The position numbers and the translations under genes were made by a program. From positions 1 through 25,041 of the forward strand of contig JAEZKJ010000153.1 in assembly GCA_023415545.1 (NCBI GenBank): a stretch of 25,041 nt of DNA, given 5' to 3'. Below are positions 18,101 to 25,041 of this stretch, one piece after another. A model generated the notes under the pieces. The model was not told where the DNA came from, made no database searches, and saw nothing but the letters and a program-made list of their open reading frames with translations. Origin of the DNA: Bacteroidota bacterium. Lineage in GTDB: Bacteria > Bacteroidota > Bacteroidia > Bacteroidales > Bacteroidaceae. Numbering within the stretch: the stretch's first letter is position 1; every line of letters starts with the position of its first letter.

Positions 18101-18302
18101 GACTAAGACAAAACGTCCTGATAGAGTAATGATGAAGGATGATGAGGTCGTTGTAGTCGACTTTAAATTTGCTTCTCCTAAAGAGTCTTACCAACGACAG
18201 GTAAGGGATTATATGGAGTTACTTGAAAAAATGGGATATCCGAATATTAAAGGATATCTGTGGTATGTATATAATAATGAAATTCAAGAGATAAAATATT
18301 GA
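15102..18302 (+). CDS. AddA-like UvrD-family helicase-nuclease
   Basis: A 1066-residue cytoplasmic enzyme that should unwind and degrade double-strand DNA ends with its partner encoded next. Superfamily 1 helicase motifs are all visible. Walker A is ASAGSGKT (13-20), motif Ia is VTFTNKATAEMKER, motif II is DEFQDTS (from 396), motif III includes VGDVKQSIYRWR, motif V is SVHKSKGLEYHT (732-743) and motif VI is LYVAFTRAKNNL (809-820). A C-terminal PD-(D/E)xK nuclease follows, with H930, D1007, D1020 and K1022 in VDFKF, and QVRDY. This layout matches AddA and RecB. I chose ATG 15102; an ATG also follows at 15105, and an in-frame TTG at 15051 would overlap the promoter. The AddB-like gene starts one base after the stop, so the two are coupled. 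Confidence 0.93.
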   Translation: MMINNPQLFVYKASAGSGKTFTLAVEYIKLLVANPTAYRNILAVTFTNKATAEMKERILSQLYGIWTGDKDSKAYLDKIKEETSLQDGEIRKRAGEALNLMIHDYSRFRVETIDSFFQSVMRNMARELDLGANLNIELDQKSVLDDAVDIMMEKLDRQSPVLYWLLDYIQEKISDDKRWKIDKEIKEFGNHIFNETFIEKGENLRKKLEDKEFISTYRKELTEILNEADSQIKSFAEQFFGVLEMNGLSEEEFKRGKGGIPSYFRKLSEGKYGSDIVNVTVQKCLEDGNEWVAKTNKRKDEIISLVESELRPLLIEAENFRKKNAMIINSCILSLKYANNVRLLSYIDREVREENHKKNRFLLSDTNALLHKLVNKDDPSFVFEKLGSNINHVMIDEFQDTSRMQWGNFRLLLLEGLSQGFNSLIVGDVKQSIYRWRSGDWGILNNLKNSIESFPIELKNLKTNRRSSGNIIAFNNELFNQACEILKEEYKADTGNECVELTEAYEDVSQLIANNPKSGYVKVSFLSKKEDISYEENTLSELAGQVKQLIDSGIDQEQIAILVRKNKNIPIIADFFDKNTPYKIISDEAFRLDASLSISLIIDAIDYLINPENSVAKAQLAITYQHDILKNDVETNAILLSDIDEYLPEEFVSQKEKLSMMPLYELIENIYLLFSLDKIEKQSAYLCSFFDSVINYLQDNSSDLTSFLTYWDEKLSSKTIPSGDMEGIRILSVHKSKGLEYHTVLIPFCDWKMENETNNNVIWCEPTQAPFNALDIVPINYSPTMGESIYKKDYIDEKLQLWIDNLNILYVAFTRAKNNLIIWGNSDRKGTISYLLSETMERLEHKKGKSIDLVVSNEEGDDRVYEVNELFIPAKSEKSLTTNRLLITPVQLPLIMESMDTKIDFQQSNKSAEFIDGDEDGFIQRGQLLHKLFSCINTIDDIPKAIERLRFEGVIESVEDEGKIAKFTQWAMKNPIVEQWYSPQWKLYNECTIIYKENGKTKTKRPDRVMMKDDEVVVVDFKFASPKESYQRQVRDYMELLEKMGYPNIKGYLWYVYNNEIQEIKY

Positions 18303-18303
18303 T

Positions 18304-21153
18304 ATGGATAGTTTTCTTAAACTTGTAGCCGAAGATTTATATAACCGCACAAATGGTAAACTTGATAACGTTGCTATAGTGTTCCCAAATAAACGAGCAG
18401 GACTATTCTTCAATGATTATCTTGCTTCGTGTTCCGACACACCTATTTGGTCACCTACATATGTAAGTATCAAAGAGTTATTCAAAGAACTAAGTAATTT
18501 GGAGTTTGGTGACTCTATGAAGCTGGTATGTGAACTTTATAAAGTATATATTGAATTAACAGGAAGCAATGAACCCCTTGATGATTTTTATTCATGGGGT
18601 GAGATGCTTATTGGCGACTTTGATGATGTAGATAAGAATCTTGTTGACTCGGCTAAACTGTTTACAAACTTAGAGCAGTTAAAGGATTTGGATGATTTCA
18701 GTTTCCTTGAGCCTGAACAGGAGGAGGCAATAAAGCAATTCTTCATGAACTTCTCGATTGAGAAAAAGACACTGTTAAAGGAGAAGTTTATCTCTATTTG
18801 GAGTGCTATAGGTATGATATATCCTCAATTCAGAGATAGATTAAAGAGTCAAAATATAGCTTACGAGGGTATGTTGTATCGTGATGCTATAGAGAAAATC
18901 GATGCAAATAATATGCATTACGATACTTATGTATTCATAGGTTTCAACGTATTGAGTAAAGTAGAGCATAATCTATTTGTCAAACTTCGTGATGCCGGAA
19001 AAGCTCTTTTCTATTGGGATTATGATAAATATTATATGGACAAGTATAATGAAGCGGGCATTTTCATAAAGAGAAATCTTTTAGAATTTCCATCTCCATT
19101 GAGTCCTTCAAATTTTAACTCCTTTTCAAAGCCTAAAGAGATAAGATACATTTCTGCACCTACCGAAAATGCTCAAGCAAGATATCTTCCACAATGGCTT
19201 CGTGAGAATAAAAGTGAGGTAGAGAAAGAGACTGCAGTTGTACTATGCAATGAAGCTCTTTTGCAACCTGTTATTCACTCACTTCCTGATAATGTGGAAC
19301 ATGTGAACGTTACAATGGGATTTCCACTTTCACAAACTCCTATATTCAGTTTCATCACATCTTTAATAGAAGCTCATGTTCAAGGATACAATAGCGAGAG
19401 TGGTAGGTATGCTTATAAGCATATTATTAAACTTTTAAAACATCCCTACACAAGGGAAATTTCAGAACAATCAATAAAACTAGAGGAGAAGTTAACCAAA
19501 AATAATCGCTTCTATCCTCTTCCTAGTGAGCTGAAACAGGATGATTTTCTAAACCTTATATTCTCTCCTGTCAGTGATAATCTGGCTATGTGCAAGAGGA
19601 TGAATAGTGCAATAACAGAAATTGCATTATTATATAAAAACAAAGATGGTGAAGATGATCCTCTTACTCAATTGTATAGAGAGTCTTTATTCCAAGCATA
19701 TACTATACTTTCAAGATTCAGCACTCTTATCGAGAATAAAGATCTAGTAATAAAGCCAGAAACTTTTAGCAAGCTTGTCTTGCGAGTCTTCACAGCTACT
19801 AATATTCCTTTCCATGGTGAACCGGCTATAGGACTTCAAGTTATGGGTGTTCTTGAAACCAGAAATCTTGATTTCAAAAACATTATTATGTTATCGGTTA
19901 ATGAAGGTAATCTGCCAAAAGAGAGTGGAAATGCTTCGTTTATACCATATAACCTAAGAAAAGCTTTTGGTATGACTACAATGGAGCATAAAATGTCGAT
20001 TTATGCATTCTATTTCTACCGTTTACTTCAAAGAGCAGAGAAAATTACTCTTCTCTATAACAATACTTCCGATGGATTAAACAAAGGAGAATGGAGCAGG
20101 TTTATGTTACAGATGCTTGTTGATTATGATTATCCTATAATTAGAGAAAGTCTGGAAGCCGAGCAATCACCTATCTCTATAAAACCTATTACAATAAAGA
20201 AAGATCAATCTGTTATGGATAGGTTATATAGTGTATATGATAAAAATAGAAATATAAGAGCACGTTTTTCTCCATCTGCATTGAATACATATTTGGATTG
20301 TTCACTAAAGTTCTACTTTAAATATGTGGCAAAACTTAATGTACCCGATGAAGTAAGTTCTGAAATCGATTCTGCAACGTTCGGAAGTATATTCCACAGA
20401 GTAGCCGAGACGATATACAATGACCTCACGCAACATAAAAAAGTGATAAATAAAGAGGAGTTAGAGAGACTTCTTAAGCATGACATTATTATCCGACAAT
20501 ATATTGACAACGCTTTCAAAGAGCTTTTCTTTAATGTTCCAAAGGATGAAAAGCCTGAATATAACGGCATCCAATTAATCAATGCTGAGGTAATTTTTAG
20601 ATATATAAATCAGCTGTTGAAACATGATTTAAACTATGCTCCTTTCACATTTGTTGGTAGTGAAAAGAGTGTCACTGAAGATATATATATTGAAACAAAA
20701 AATGGAACAATTAAAAGTTCTATAGGTGGTATTATTGACCGACTAGACTCTAAAGATGGTACGTTAAGAATTGTTGATTATAAAACAGGAGGTGATCCTA
20801 CAATACCTAAAGATATTGAATCGCTTTTCACACCCGATAAAAAACGTTCGGGATACATTTTCCAAACATTCTTATACGCATCTATCATGTGTAAAATACA
20901 GAGTGATAAGGTAGCACCATCATTACTATATATACACAAAGCGGCCTCAAATAATTATTCTCCAATAATTCAAATGGGAGAAGCATATAAGGTTAAGGAT
21001 ATTATTGATGATTTCTCAAGATATGAAGAGGAATTTAGAGAGAGATTGAATAGACTTCTTCAAGAAATTTTCAATCAAGATATTGACTTCACACAATGTG
21101 ATATTGAAGAAAAGTGTACTTATTGTGACTTTAAAAAACTTTGTAGAAGATAG
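18304..21153 (+). CDS. AddB-like PD-(D/E)xK nuclease with iron-sulfur cluster motif
   Basis: A 949-residue partner of the AddA-like protein. The N-terminal part resembles an inactivated helicase fold: where Firmicute AddB has a Walker A motif, this has FPNKRAGLFF (27-36). The C-terminal nuclease domain starts near FSPSALNTYLDC. It has H in FGSIFHRVAE, D825 and K827 in VDYKTGG and the helix GYIFQTFLYA. Four cysteines, C666 and then C938, C941 and C947 (CTYCDFKKLC), match the split 4Fe-4S motif of AddB-type nucleases. The pair should resect double-strand breaks and load recombinase, acting as RecBCD does in E. coli. Chi recognition cannot be read from the sequence. The ATG follows the upstream stop after one base (TGATATG). 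A bidirectional terminator lies downstream. Confidence 0.92.
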   Translation: MDSFLKLVAEDLYNRTNGKLDNVAIVFPNKRAGLFFNDYLASCSDTPIWSPTYVSIKELFKELSNLEFGDSMKLVCELYKVYIELTGSNEPLDDFYSWGEMLIGDFDDVDKNLVDSAKLFTNLEQLKDLDDFSFLEPEQEEAIKQFFMNFSIEKKTLLKEKFISIWSAIGMIYPQFRDRLKSQNIAYEGMLYRDAIEKIDANNMHYDTYVFIGFNVLSKVEHNLFVKLRDAGKALFYWDYDKYYMDKYNEAGIFIKRNLLEFPSPLSPSNFNSFSKPKEIRYISAPTENAQARYLPQWLRENKSEVEKETAVVLCNEALLQPVIHSLPDNVEHVNVTMGFPLSQTPIFSFITSLIEAHVQGYNSESGRYAYKHIIKLLKHPYTREISEQSIKLEEKLTKNNRFYPLPSELKQDDFLNLIFSPVSDNLAMCKRMNSAITEIALLYKNKDGEDDPLTQLYRESLFQAYTILSRFSTLIENKDLVIKPETFSKLVLRVFTATNIPFHGEPAIGLQVMGVLETRNLDFKNIIMLSVNEGNLPKESGNASFIPYNLRKAFGMTTMEHKMSIYAFYFYRLLQRAEKITLLYNNTSDGLNKGEWSRFMLQMLVDYDYPIIRESLEAEQSPISIKPITIKKDQSVMDRLYSVYDKNRNIRARFSPSALNTYLDCSLKFYFKYVAKLNVPDEVSSEIDSATFGSIFHRVAETIYNDLTQHKKVINKEELERLLKHDIIIRQYIDNAFKELFFNVPKDEKPEYNGIQLINAEVIFRYINQLLKHDLNYAPFTFVGSEKSVTEDIYIETKNGTIKSSIGGIIDRLDSKDGTLRIVDYKTGGDPTIPKDIESLFTPDKKRSGYIFQTFLYASIMCKIQSDKVAPSLLYIHKAASNNYSPIIQMGEAYKVKDIIDDFSRYEEEFRERLNRLLQEIFNQDIDFTQCDIEEKCTYCDFKKLCRR

Positions 21154-21327
21154 TCTATTATGTTAAAAAAAATAATTAGTAAAAAATAATATTGCTATGA
21201 ATAAACAATTATATGATTATGATTGTTATATAATTGTGTTTTTCATAGTAATAGATTTAAGATTAAGAATTAGTATTTACTTGTGAAAGTAGATACAAAT
21301 CGAAACAAAGGCGTTTGTTTTTAAAAA

Positions 21328-21364
21328 AATTGAGGACATTTTCTTATGAAAATGTCCTCTAATT
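21328..21364. terminator. Bidirectional terminator between AddB-like and GH43-like genes
   Basis: A perfect 12-bp stem (21332-21343 with 21348-21359) with a TTAT loop has seven A before it and six T after it. It therefore works for both convergent genes. A smaller 7-bp hairpin, AAACAAA-GGCG-TTTGTTT, lies just left at 21303-21320. Confidence 0.9.
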
Positions 21365-21381
21365 TTTTATATATAATATTA

Positions 21382-23001
21382 CTATTTTGCCATACCAAAA
21401 GAGTAAAGATCGCAAATAGAGATATCCGGCGTGTTCGAAGAAAAGATGAAAAACATTGGTTGTTTACGTTTTATCTTCCCTACTCCTTTTAAAACAGTAT
21501 ATTTCCTCTGTATCATTAAAGGATCGGATTTGCTGATAGTAAAACTACCAAGTTTTATGCCACCCGATTGCTCGGATGGAGCACCTACCATAATATCTAT
21601 TATACCATCAATACCACGAGGCATTAATTCAGCAAAGAATTGTAATTTATCCATTCCTTCAGCGCTATCAAAATTGAAATATTTATATCCCAATATTGAA
21701 CCATTGGTGTTGTTGACAACAGGGCTACTTTTAAGTTCTAAATCAGATGGTGCATTTTTTGGATCACCATTATAATAAGTTGAAAACATATATGGACCCG
21801 AGTAAATAACCTTGGGATATTGAGCATATGCAGGTGTAGGTCCGGTGTAATAACATGCAATGGCAGCAGGATATTGCTTAAGTAAATTAAGACCTTCAGT
21901 TTCAAAACCTTCTGATGTATATTCACCCTCAGAAATAAAAACTTTACCTCCTTTACCTTCTTGCACATTTACTTCAATTGGAGCAACCATAGCTTGACGT
22001 CCAAACTCATCATTACCTGACTGGCGATGATAGAAAACCCACCATTTACCATCAATCTCAACAATACTTCCATGAGTATTGCCATTTGGAGTAGCAGTTG
22101 CTATAGTAGAGCCATCGGCAGCTTTTGCTCGAGCACGTCCGTCAATAATTGTCCCACCATATTTAAATGGACCAAGAGGATTATCACTATAAGCGTAAGC
22201 TAAAGTATAATTTGTTTCAGGAAGACCAAATTCTCCATTTTTTGTCCAACGGCTATATATTAGTACATATTTATCTTTAATCTTTCGCATAGATGAAGCT
22301 TCAAAAAATCGAAACTCACCATCTTGATCACGGGCAGAAATTAAATTCTCTACAACTTTTGTTTTTGGTTTTACAGTAGCCATTGTTTTTGGATCTAGCT
22401 CGGCACCATATGATTTCTCAAAGCCCCAATATCCATACACACGTCCATCATCATCAACAAATACAGCCGGGTCGAATTGCAAAACTCCATCTGAAAGTTT
22501 AGGATTTTTATCACTCCAATTGCAAACCTGAAAAGGTCCATCAGGACGATCGGATTTAGCAATCATACCATTTCGTCCACCACTCTGATTATTAGGATAG
22601 AGCCAATAAGTTTTCTTGTTGTTTTTGTCAACAGTCATAGTAACATCAGGAGCATAAAGAATATCATTTACACCACCAACATTTAGAAGTTTACCATCGG
22701 CCCCATATTTTGACTCAAATATCACTCCGTCATACCTCCAATTATTTAAATCATCTACAGGAGCAGACCAAACCACCTGTTCACGTCCACAATATTCAGT
22801 AATCATCGAGTCGTGTGAGCCATAAATATAAACTCTATACTTTCCCGGATTATCAGGGTCCTCGAACACATATGGTTCACCATCAGGAATATGTTCCCAT
22901 AAAGGTAGTATAGGATTAATTGCATAAGTCATAGAGGTAAATAGCAAAAAAACTATAGTACTCATTATACGAGCAGAAAGTTTTTGAATAATGTTTTTCA
23001 T
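21382..23001 (-). CDS. Secreted GH43-like glycosidase
   Basis: An exported 539-residue hydrolase with a signal peptide (about 1-27, ending MTYA). The beta-propeller catalytic domain (about 28-360) has the GH43 pattern: D40 in IPDGEPYVFED as likely base, D177 in LQFDPAVFVDDDG as pKa modulator and E234 in FFEASSM as acid. H310 in GNTHGSIVEIDGKWWVFYHR fits the conserved metal-site His. A C-terminal beta-rich domain (about 375-535) resembles a CBM6-type carbohydrate-binding module. GH43 enzymes mostly remove arabinofuranose, xylose or galactose side units; the substrate here cannot be told. The gene stands alone on its strand, with a -7 element 26 bases before the ATG and a terminator at its 3' end. 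No SusCD pair or regulator is near, so it may be part of a dispersed glycan set. Confidence 0.87.
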   Translation of the reverse strand: MKNIIQKLSARIMSTIVFLLFTSMTYAINPILPLWEHIPDGEPYVFEDPDNPGKYRVYIYGSHDSMITEYCGREQVVWSAPVDDLNNWRYDGVIFESKYGADGKLLNVGGVNDILYAPDVTMTVDKNNKKTYWLYPNNQSGGRNGMIAKSDRPDGPFQVCNWSDKNPKLSDGVLQFDPAVFVDDDGRVYGYWGFEKSYGAELDPKTMATVKPKTKVVENLISARDQDGEFRFFEASSMRKIKDKYVLIYSRWTKNGEFGLPETNYTLAYAYSDNPLGPFKYGGTIIDGRARAKAADGSTIATATPNGNTHGSIVEIDGKWWVFYHRQSGNDEFGRQAMVAPIEVNVQEGKGGKVFISEGEYTSEGFETEGLNLLKQYPAAIACYYTGPTPAYAQYPKVIYSGPYMFSTYYNGDPKNAPSDLELKSSPVVNNTNGSILGYKYFNFDSAEGMDKLQFFAELMPRGIDGIIDIMVGAPSEQSGGIKLGSFTISKSDPLMIQRKYTVLKGVGKIKRKQPMFFIFSSNTPDISICDLYSFGMAK

Positions 23002-23026
23002 TTTAGTATTAATTTATCAATTAAAG

Positions 23027-23034
23027 CAAAGTTA
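23027..23034 (-). promoter_or_regulatory. -7 element upstream of the GH43-like gene
   Basis: TAACTTTG on the minus strand matches TAnnTTTG. No TTTG is found 19-21 bases upstream, where the sequence is the T tract of the preceding terminator. Confidence 0.5.
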
Positions 23035-23047
23035 AATAAGAATTTAT

Positions 23048-23086
23048 AAAAAAAGAGAAGTTAGATACAAATCTAACCTCTCTTTT
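23048..23086 (-). terminator. Terminator of the pheT-yebC-TSCPD operon
   Basis: A 16-bp stem (23051-23066 with 23071-23086), loop of four, is followed on the minus strand by a T7 tract, 22 bases after the TSCPD stop. Its single mismatch is G-U in minus-strand RNA, which supports this direction. Confidence 0.9.
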
Positions 23087-23107
23087 ATATTTTATAGATA
23101 AAATAGT

Positions 23108-23353
23108 CTATCTTTTAATCTCTCGCAAAGCTTTACAGAGTTGATCAGGACAAGAAGTTGAACGTCGTCCACATTTTATGCCTTCAAGACGTGATATTAC
23201 ATCATCCACCTTCATTCCTTTAACAAGTCTACTAATTCCTTGGAGATTTCCGTTGCAACCTCCCCAGAAATAGACACTTGTAATAATATTGTCTTCTATT
23301 TCAAGTTCAATAACGCTACTACAAGTTCCTTCTGTTTTGTATGTAATATTCAT
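23108..23353 (-). CDS. TSCPD domain protein (TIGR03905-like)
   Basis: An 81-residue soluble protein that is essentially one TSCPD domain, named after a motif here present as STSCPDQLCKAL (about 65-76). The domain also occurs at the C-terminus of some ribonucleotide reductases. Five cysteines (C11, C33, C61, C68, C73) suggest metal binding. The free-standing protein has no assigned function that I know. Its ATG overlaps the last base of the yebC stop codon (TAATG), so translation is likely coupled, and a strong terminator follows. It is the last gene of the operon. Confidence 0.87.
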   Translation of the reverse strand: MNITYKTEGTCSSVIELEIEDNIITSVYFWGGCNGNLQGISRLVKGMKVDDVISRLEGIKCGRRSTSCPDQLCKALREIKR

Positions 23354-24087
23354 TACTCTTCACTCTCTTCTGAAGGGCGCAAATTTGAATATACATTTTG
23401 AACGTCCTCGTCGTCCTCAAGTTTTTCAATCATTTTCTCAAGAGTAGCTCTCTGCTCGTCGGTTACATCTTTAAGATCATTAGGAATTCTAGTAAATTCA
23501 GAACCAGTTACTTCAAATCCATTATCTTCAAGATATTTTTGAATCTGAGAGAATGATTTTGGATCACCATATATTGTAATTTCATTATCCTCTTCATCAT
23601 ACTCATCTTCTACTCCGTAGTCAATAAGTTCAAGGATAAGTTCATCCATATCAAGTCCATCTTTCTTAGTGAAAGTGAACATTGATTTCCAAGTGAAGAT
23701 AAAATCAAGGCTACCTGAAGTACCAAGGCTACCACCAAACTTGTTGAAAACGCTACGTACGTTAGCAACAGTACGAGTTGTGTTATCAGTAGCAGTTTCA
23801 ACAAAGATAGCAACACCAAAAGGACCGTATCCTTCGTAGTTCATCTCCTTGTATTCACTCTGGTCTTTACCCATAGCATTTTTGATAGCACGCTCTATGT
23901 TATCCTTAGGCATATTCTCGCGCTTAGCATTGGCGATAATAGCACGAAGTGAAGGATTATTTTCAGGATCTGGGCCACCAGATTTTACTGCCATAGCAAT
24001 TTGTTTACCTATTCTAGTAAATGTACGGGCCATGTTGCCCCATCTTTTAAGCTTTGTAGCTTTTCTATATTCAAATGCTCTTCCCAT
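23353..24087 (-). CDS. yebC: YebC/PmpR (TACO1) family protein
   Basis: A 244-residue cytoplasmic protein of the YebC family, long annotated as transcription regulators and more recently linked to translation of difficult peptide stretches. The N-terminus, MGRAFEYRKATKLKRWGNMA, is the Bacteroidetes variant. Further family signatures are NAKRENMPKDNIERAIK (about 53-69), YEGYGPFGVAIFVE (about 84-97) and NVRSVFNKFGGSLGTSGS (about 109-126). The acidic C-terminus ends near NLRPSEESEE. It starts 25 bases after the pheT stop and overlaps the TSCPD gene by one base. The pheT link fits a role around translation. No promoter is visible in the short gap, so expression probably comes from the pheT transcript. 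Confidence 0.96.
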   Translation of the reverse strand: MGRAFEYRKATKLKRWGNMARTFTRIGKQIAMAVKSGGPDPENNPSLRAIIANAKRENMPKDNIERAIKNAMGKDQSEYKEMNYEGYGPFGVAIFVETATDNTTRTVANVRSVFNKFGGSLGTSGSLDFIFTWKSMFTFTKKDGLDMDELILELIDYGVEDEYDEEDNEITIYGDPKSFSQIQKYLEDNGFEVTGSEFTRIPNDLKDVTDEQRATLEKMIEKLEDDEDVQNVYSNLRPSEESEE

Positions 24088-24112
24088 GGGAAAATATATT
24101 TTTGTTAAATTA

Positions 24113-25041
24113 TTATCTTAGTTTTGCATCAAGCTTATTCTGAATATTTGTAATAAGCTTAGACATAATCTTATCAATTTGCTTGTCATTGAGTGTAGCA
24201 TTCTCATCTTGAAGAATGAAACATACAGCATAACTCTTCTTTCCTGGTTCAAGATTTTTACCTTCGTAAACATCAAATAGCTCTACACTCTTTAGTAACT
24301 TTCTTTCCGACTCGTAAGCAATCTTCTCGATATCTGCAAACTGTACACTCTTATCAACAAGAAGTGCAAGGTCACGACGTACTGTTGGGAACTTAGGCAA
24401 CTCTTTGAAAGTAACTTCCGATTTCTTAGTAGCTTTCATCAACTCATTCCAATTTATCTCAGCATAATATACGCAATTGTCAAGATCGAAAGCTTTCAGA
24501 ATCTTCTTAGTTATAACACCGTAAGTAGCAACAAGTTTTCCTCCACGAGTCAAAATTTTAACACCAACTGAATATATGTCGTTAGAGAAGTTTTCGAAAA
24601 CAACATTGCTTATGTTAAGACCTAAACGAGCAAATATATTAAACAAATATGCTTTAAGTTCATAAACAGAACTATCCTCATCAGCATGAGCCCATGAATT
24701 GGATACTCTCTTACCTGTCACCCAAAGTGCCATATGATACTCTTCAGAATATGGAGAAAGTACCTTCTGTTCATTTCTCTTTTCAGCATTGAAGAAATAT
24801 GTATTACCAAACTCAAAGAATCTCAAGTCAGCATTTTTACGTTTTACATTATGCTCAATGCTTTCCAAACCACCAAAAAGAAGTGTTTGACGCATCACAT
24901 TAAGATCATTACTTAATGGATTCATTAAACGAACAAGGTTTTCAGACTTATATGACTCCAAATTATCATAATATGCAGCAGCTGTAAGCGAGTTATTTAG
25001 TATTTCATTAAAACCGCAACCTACCAACTGTTCAGAAACTA
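24113..25041 (-). CDS. pheT: Phenylalanyl-tRNA synthetase beta subunit, C-terminal part (5' end beyond window)
   Basis: This is the last 309 residues of PheT, which with PheS charges tRNA-Phe. The frame is open to the window edge (VSEQLVGCGFNEIL at the edge side), so the start lies outside; a TTG at 25027 is internal and not a start. The visible part holds the catalytic-core-like domain (LMNPLSNDLNVMRQTLLFGG and LRFFEFGNTYF) and the C-terminal FDX-ACB anticodon-binding domain, from about FKELPKFPTVRRDLALLV to the end. Full PheT is about 800 residues, so roughly 60 percent is missing here. It is followed by yebC after 25 bases. Confidence 0.95.
   Translation of the reverse strand, partial: VSEQLVGCGFNEILNNSLTAAAYYDNLESYKSENLVRLMNPLSNDLNVMRQTLLFGGLESIEHNVKRKNADLRFFEFGNTYFFNAEKRNEQKVLSPYSEEYHMALWVTGKRVSNSWAHADEDSSVYELKAYLFNIFARLGLNISNVVFENFSNDIYSVGVKILTRGGKLVATYGVITKKILKAFDLDNCVYYAEINWNELMKATKKSEVTFKELPKFPTVRRDLALLVDKSVQFADIEKIAYESERKLLKSVELFDVYEGKNLEPGKKSYAVCFILQDENATLNDKQIDKIMSKLITNIQNKLDAKLR

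Noticed and set aside
21197..21286. A 29-codon open frame starting ATG between the AddB-like gene and the terminator
   Set aside because: It is short, low in complexity, and lacks a ribosome site or promoter. It is expected by chance in AT-rich sequence.
11830..23001. GH20 and GH43 genes as a polysaccharide utilisation locus
   Set aside because: They are more than 7 kb apart on opposite strands, with recombination genes between them and no SusC/SusD pair or dedicated regulator.

Overview
The window looks like chromosome from a low-GC member of the Bacteroidales (Bacteroidetes). Four things suggest this. Several genes carry the Bacteroidetes promoter pair TTTG-N19-TAnnTTTG. Most starts lack a Shine-Dalgarno sequence. 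Many proteins are exported hydrolases or envelope proteins. Several families are typical of the group: a DUF4286 protein next to ruvC, a PepSY-like periplasmic protein, the Bacteroidetes form of YebC and a TSCPD protein. I see no insertion sequence, phage gene, CRISPR array or rRNA.

Layout. (1) 1-745, minus strand: two identical tRNA-Arg(TCT) genes, each with its own consensus promoter and hairpin terminator, flank a 109-residue unknown protein with a Cys/His-rich tail. (2) 780-6650, minus strand: a probable operon of a very large double sensor kinase (1466 aa), a response regulator and a half-size AbgT-like membrane protein. (3) 6781-10573, plus strand: a double ATP-binding ABC protein (ModF-like) and a secreted patatin phospholipase fused to an outer-membrane barrel (PlpD-like). 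(4) 10629-11500, minus strand: a DUF4286 protein and ruvC, translationally coupled. (5) 11830-14959, plus strand: a secreted GH20 beta-hexosaminidase with a PA14 tail, a long intergenic hairpin and a PepSY-like protein. (6) 15102-21153, plus strand: an AddA-like helicase-nuclease and an AddB-like iron-sulfur nuclease, one base apart. (7) 21382-23001, minus strand: a secreted GH43-like glycosidase. (8) 23108-25041, minus strand: pheT (cut by the window edge), yebC and a TSCPD protein in one operon.

How the genes work together. AddA-like and AddB-like proteins should form one end-processing complex for recombination, and RuvC resolves the Holliday junctions that follow. GH20, GH43, the phospholipase and the PepSY-like protein act outside the inner membrane. 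Nothing like SusC/SusD is present, so the two glycosidases are not part of a visible polysaccharide utilisation locus.

The most unusual item is the double sensor kinase. It is an in-frame tandem of two homologous lipoprotein-like sensor kinases. The first half keeps the ATP-binding motifs but has no phosphoacceptor histidine. The second half keeps an H-box-like histidine but has lost the ATP-binding glycine boxes. The two halves therefore look functionally complementary.
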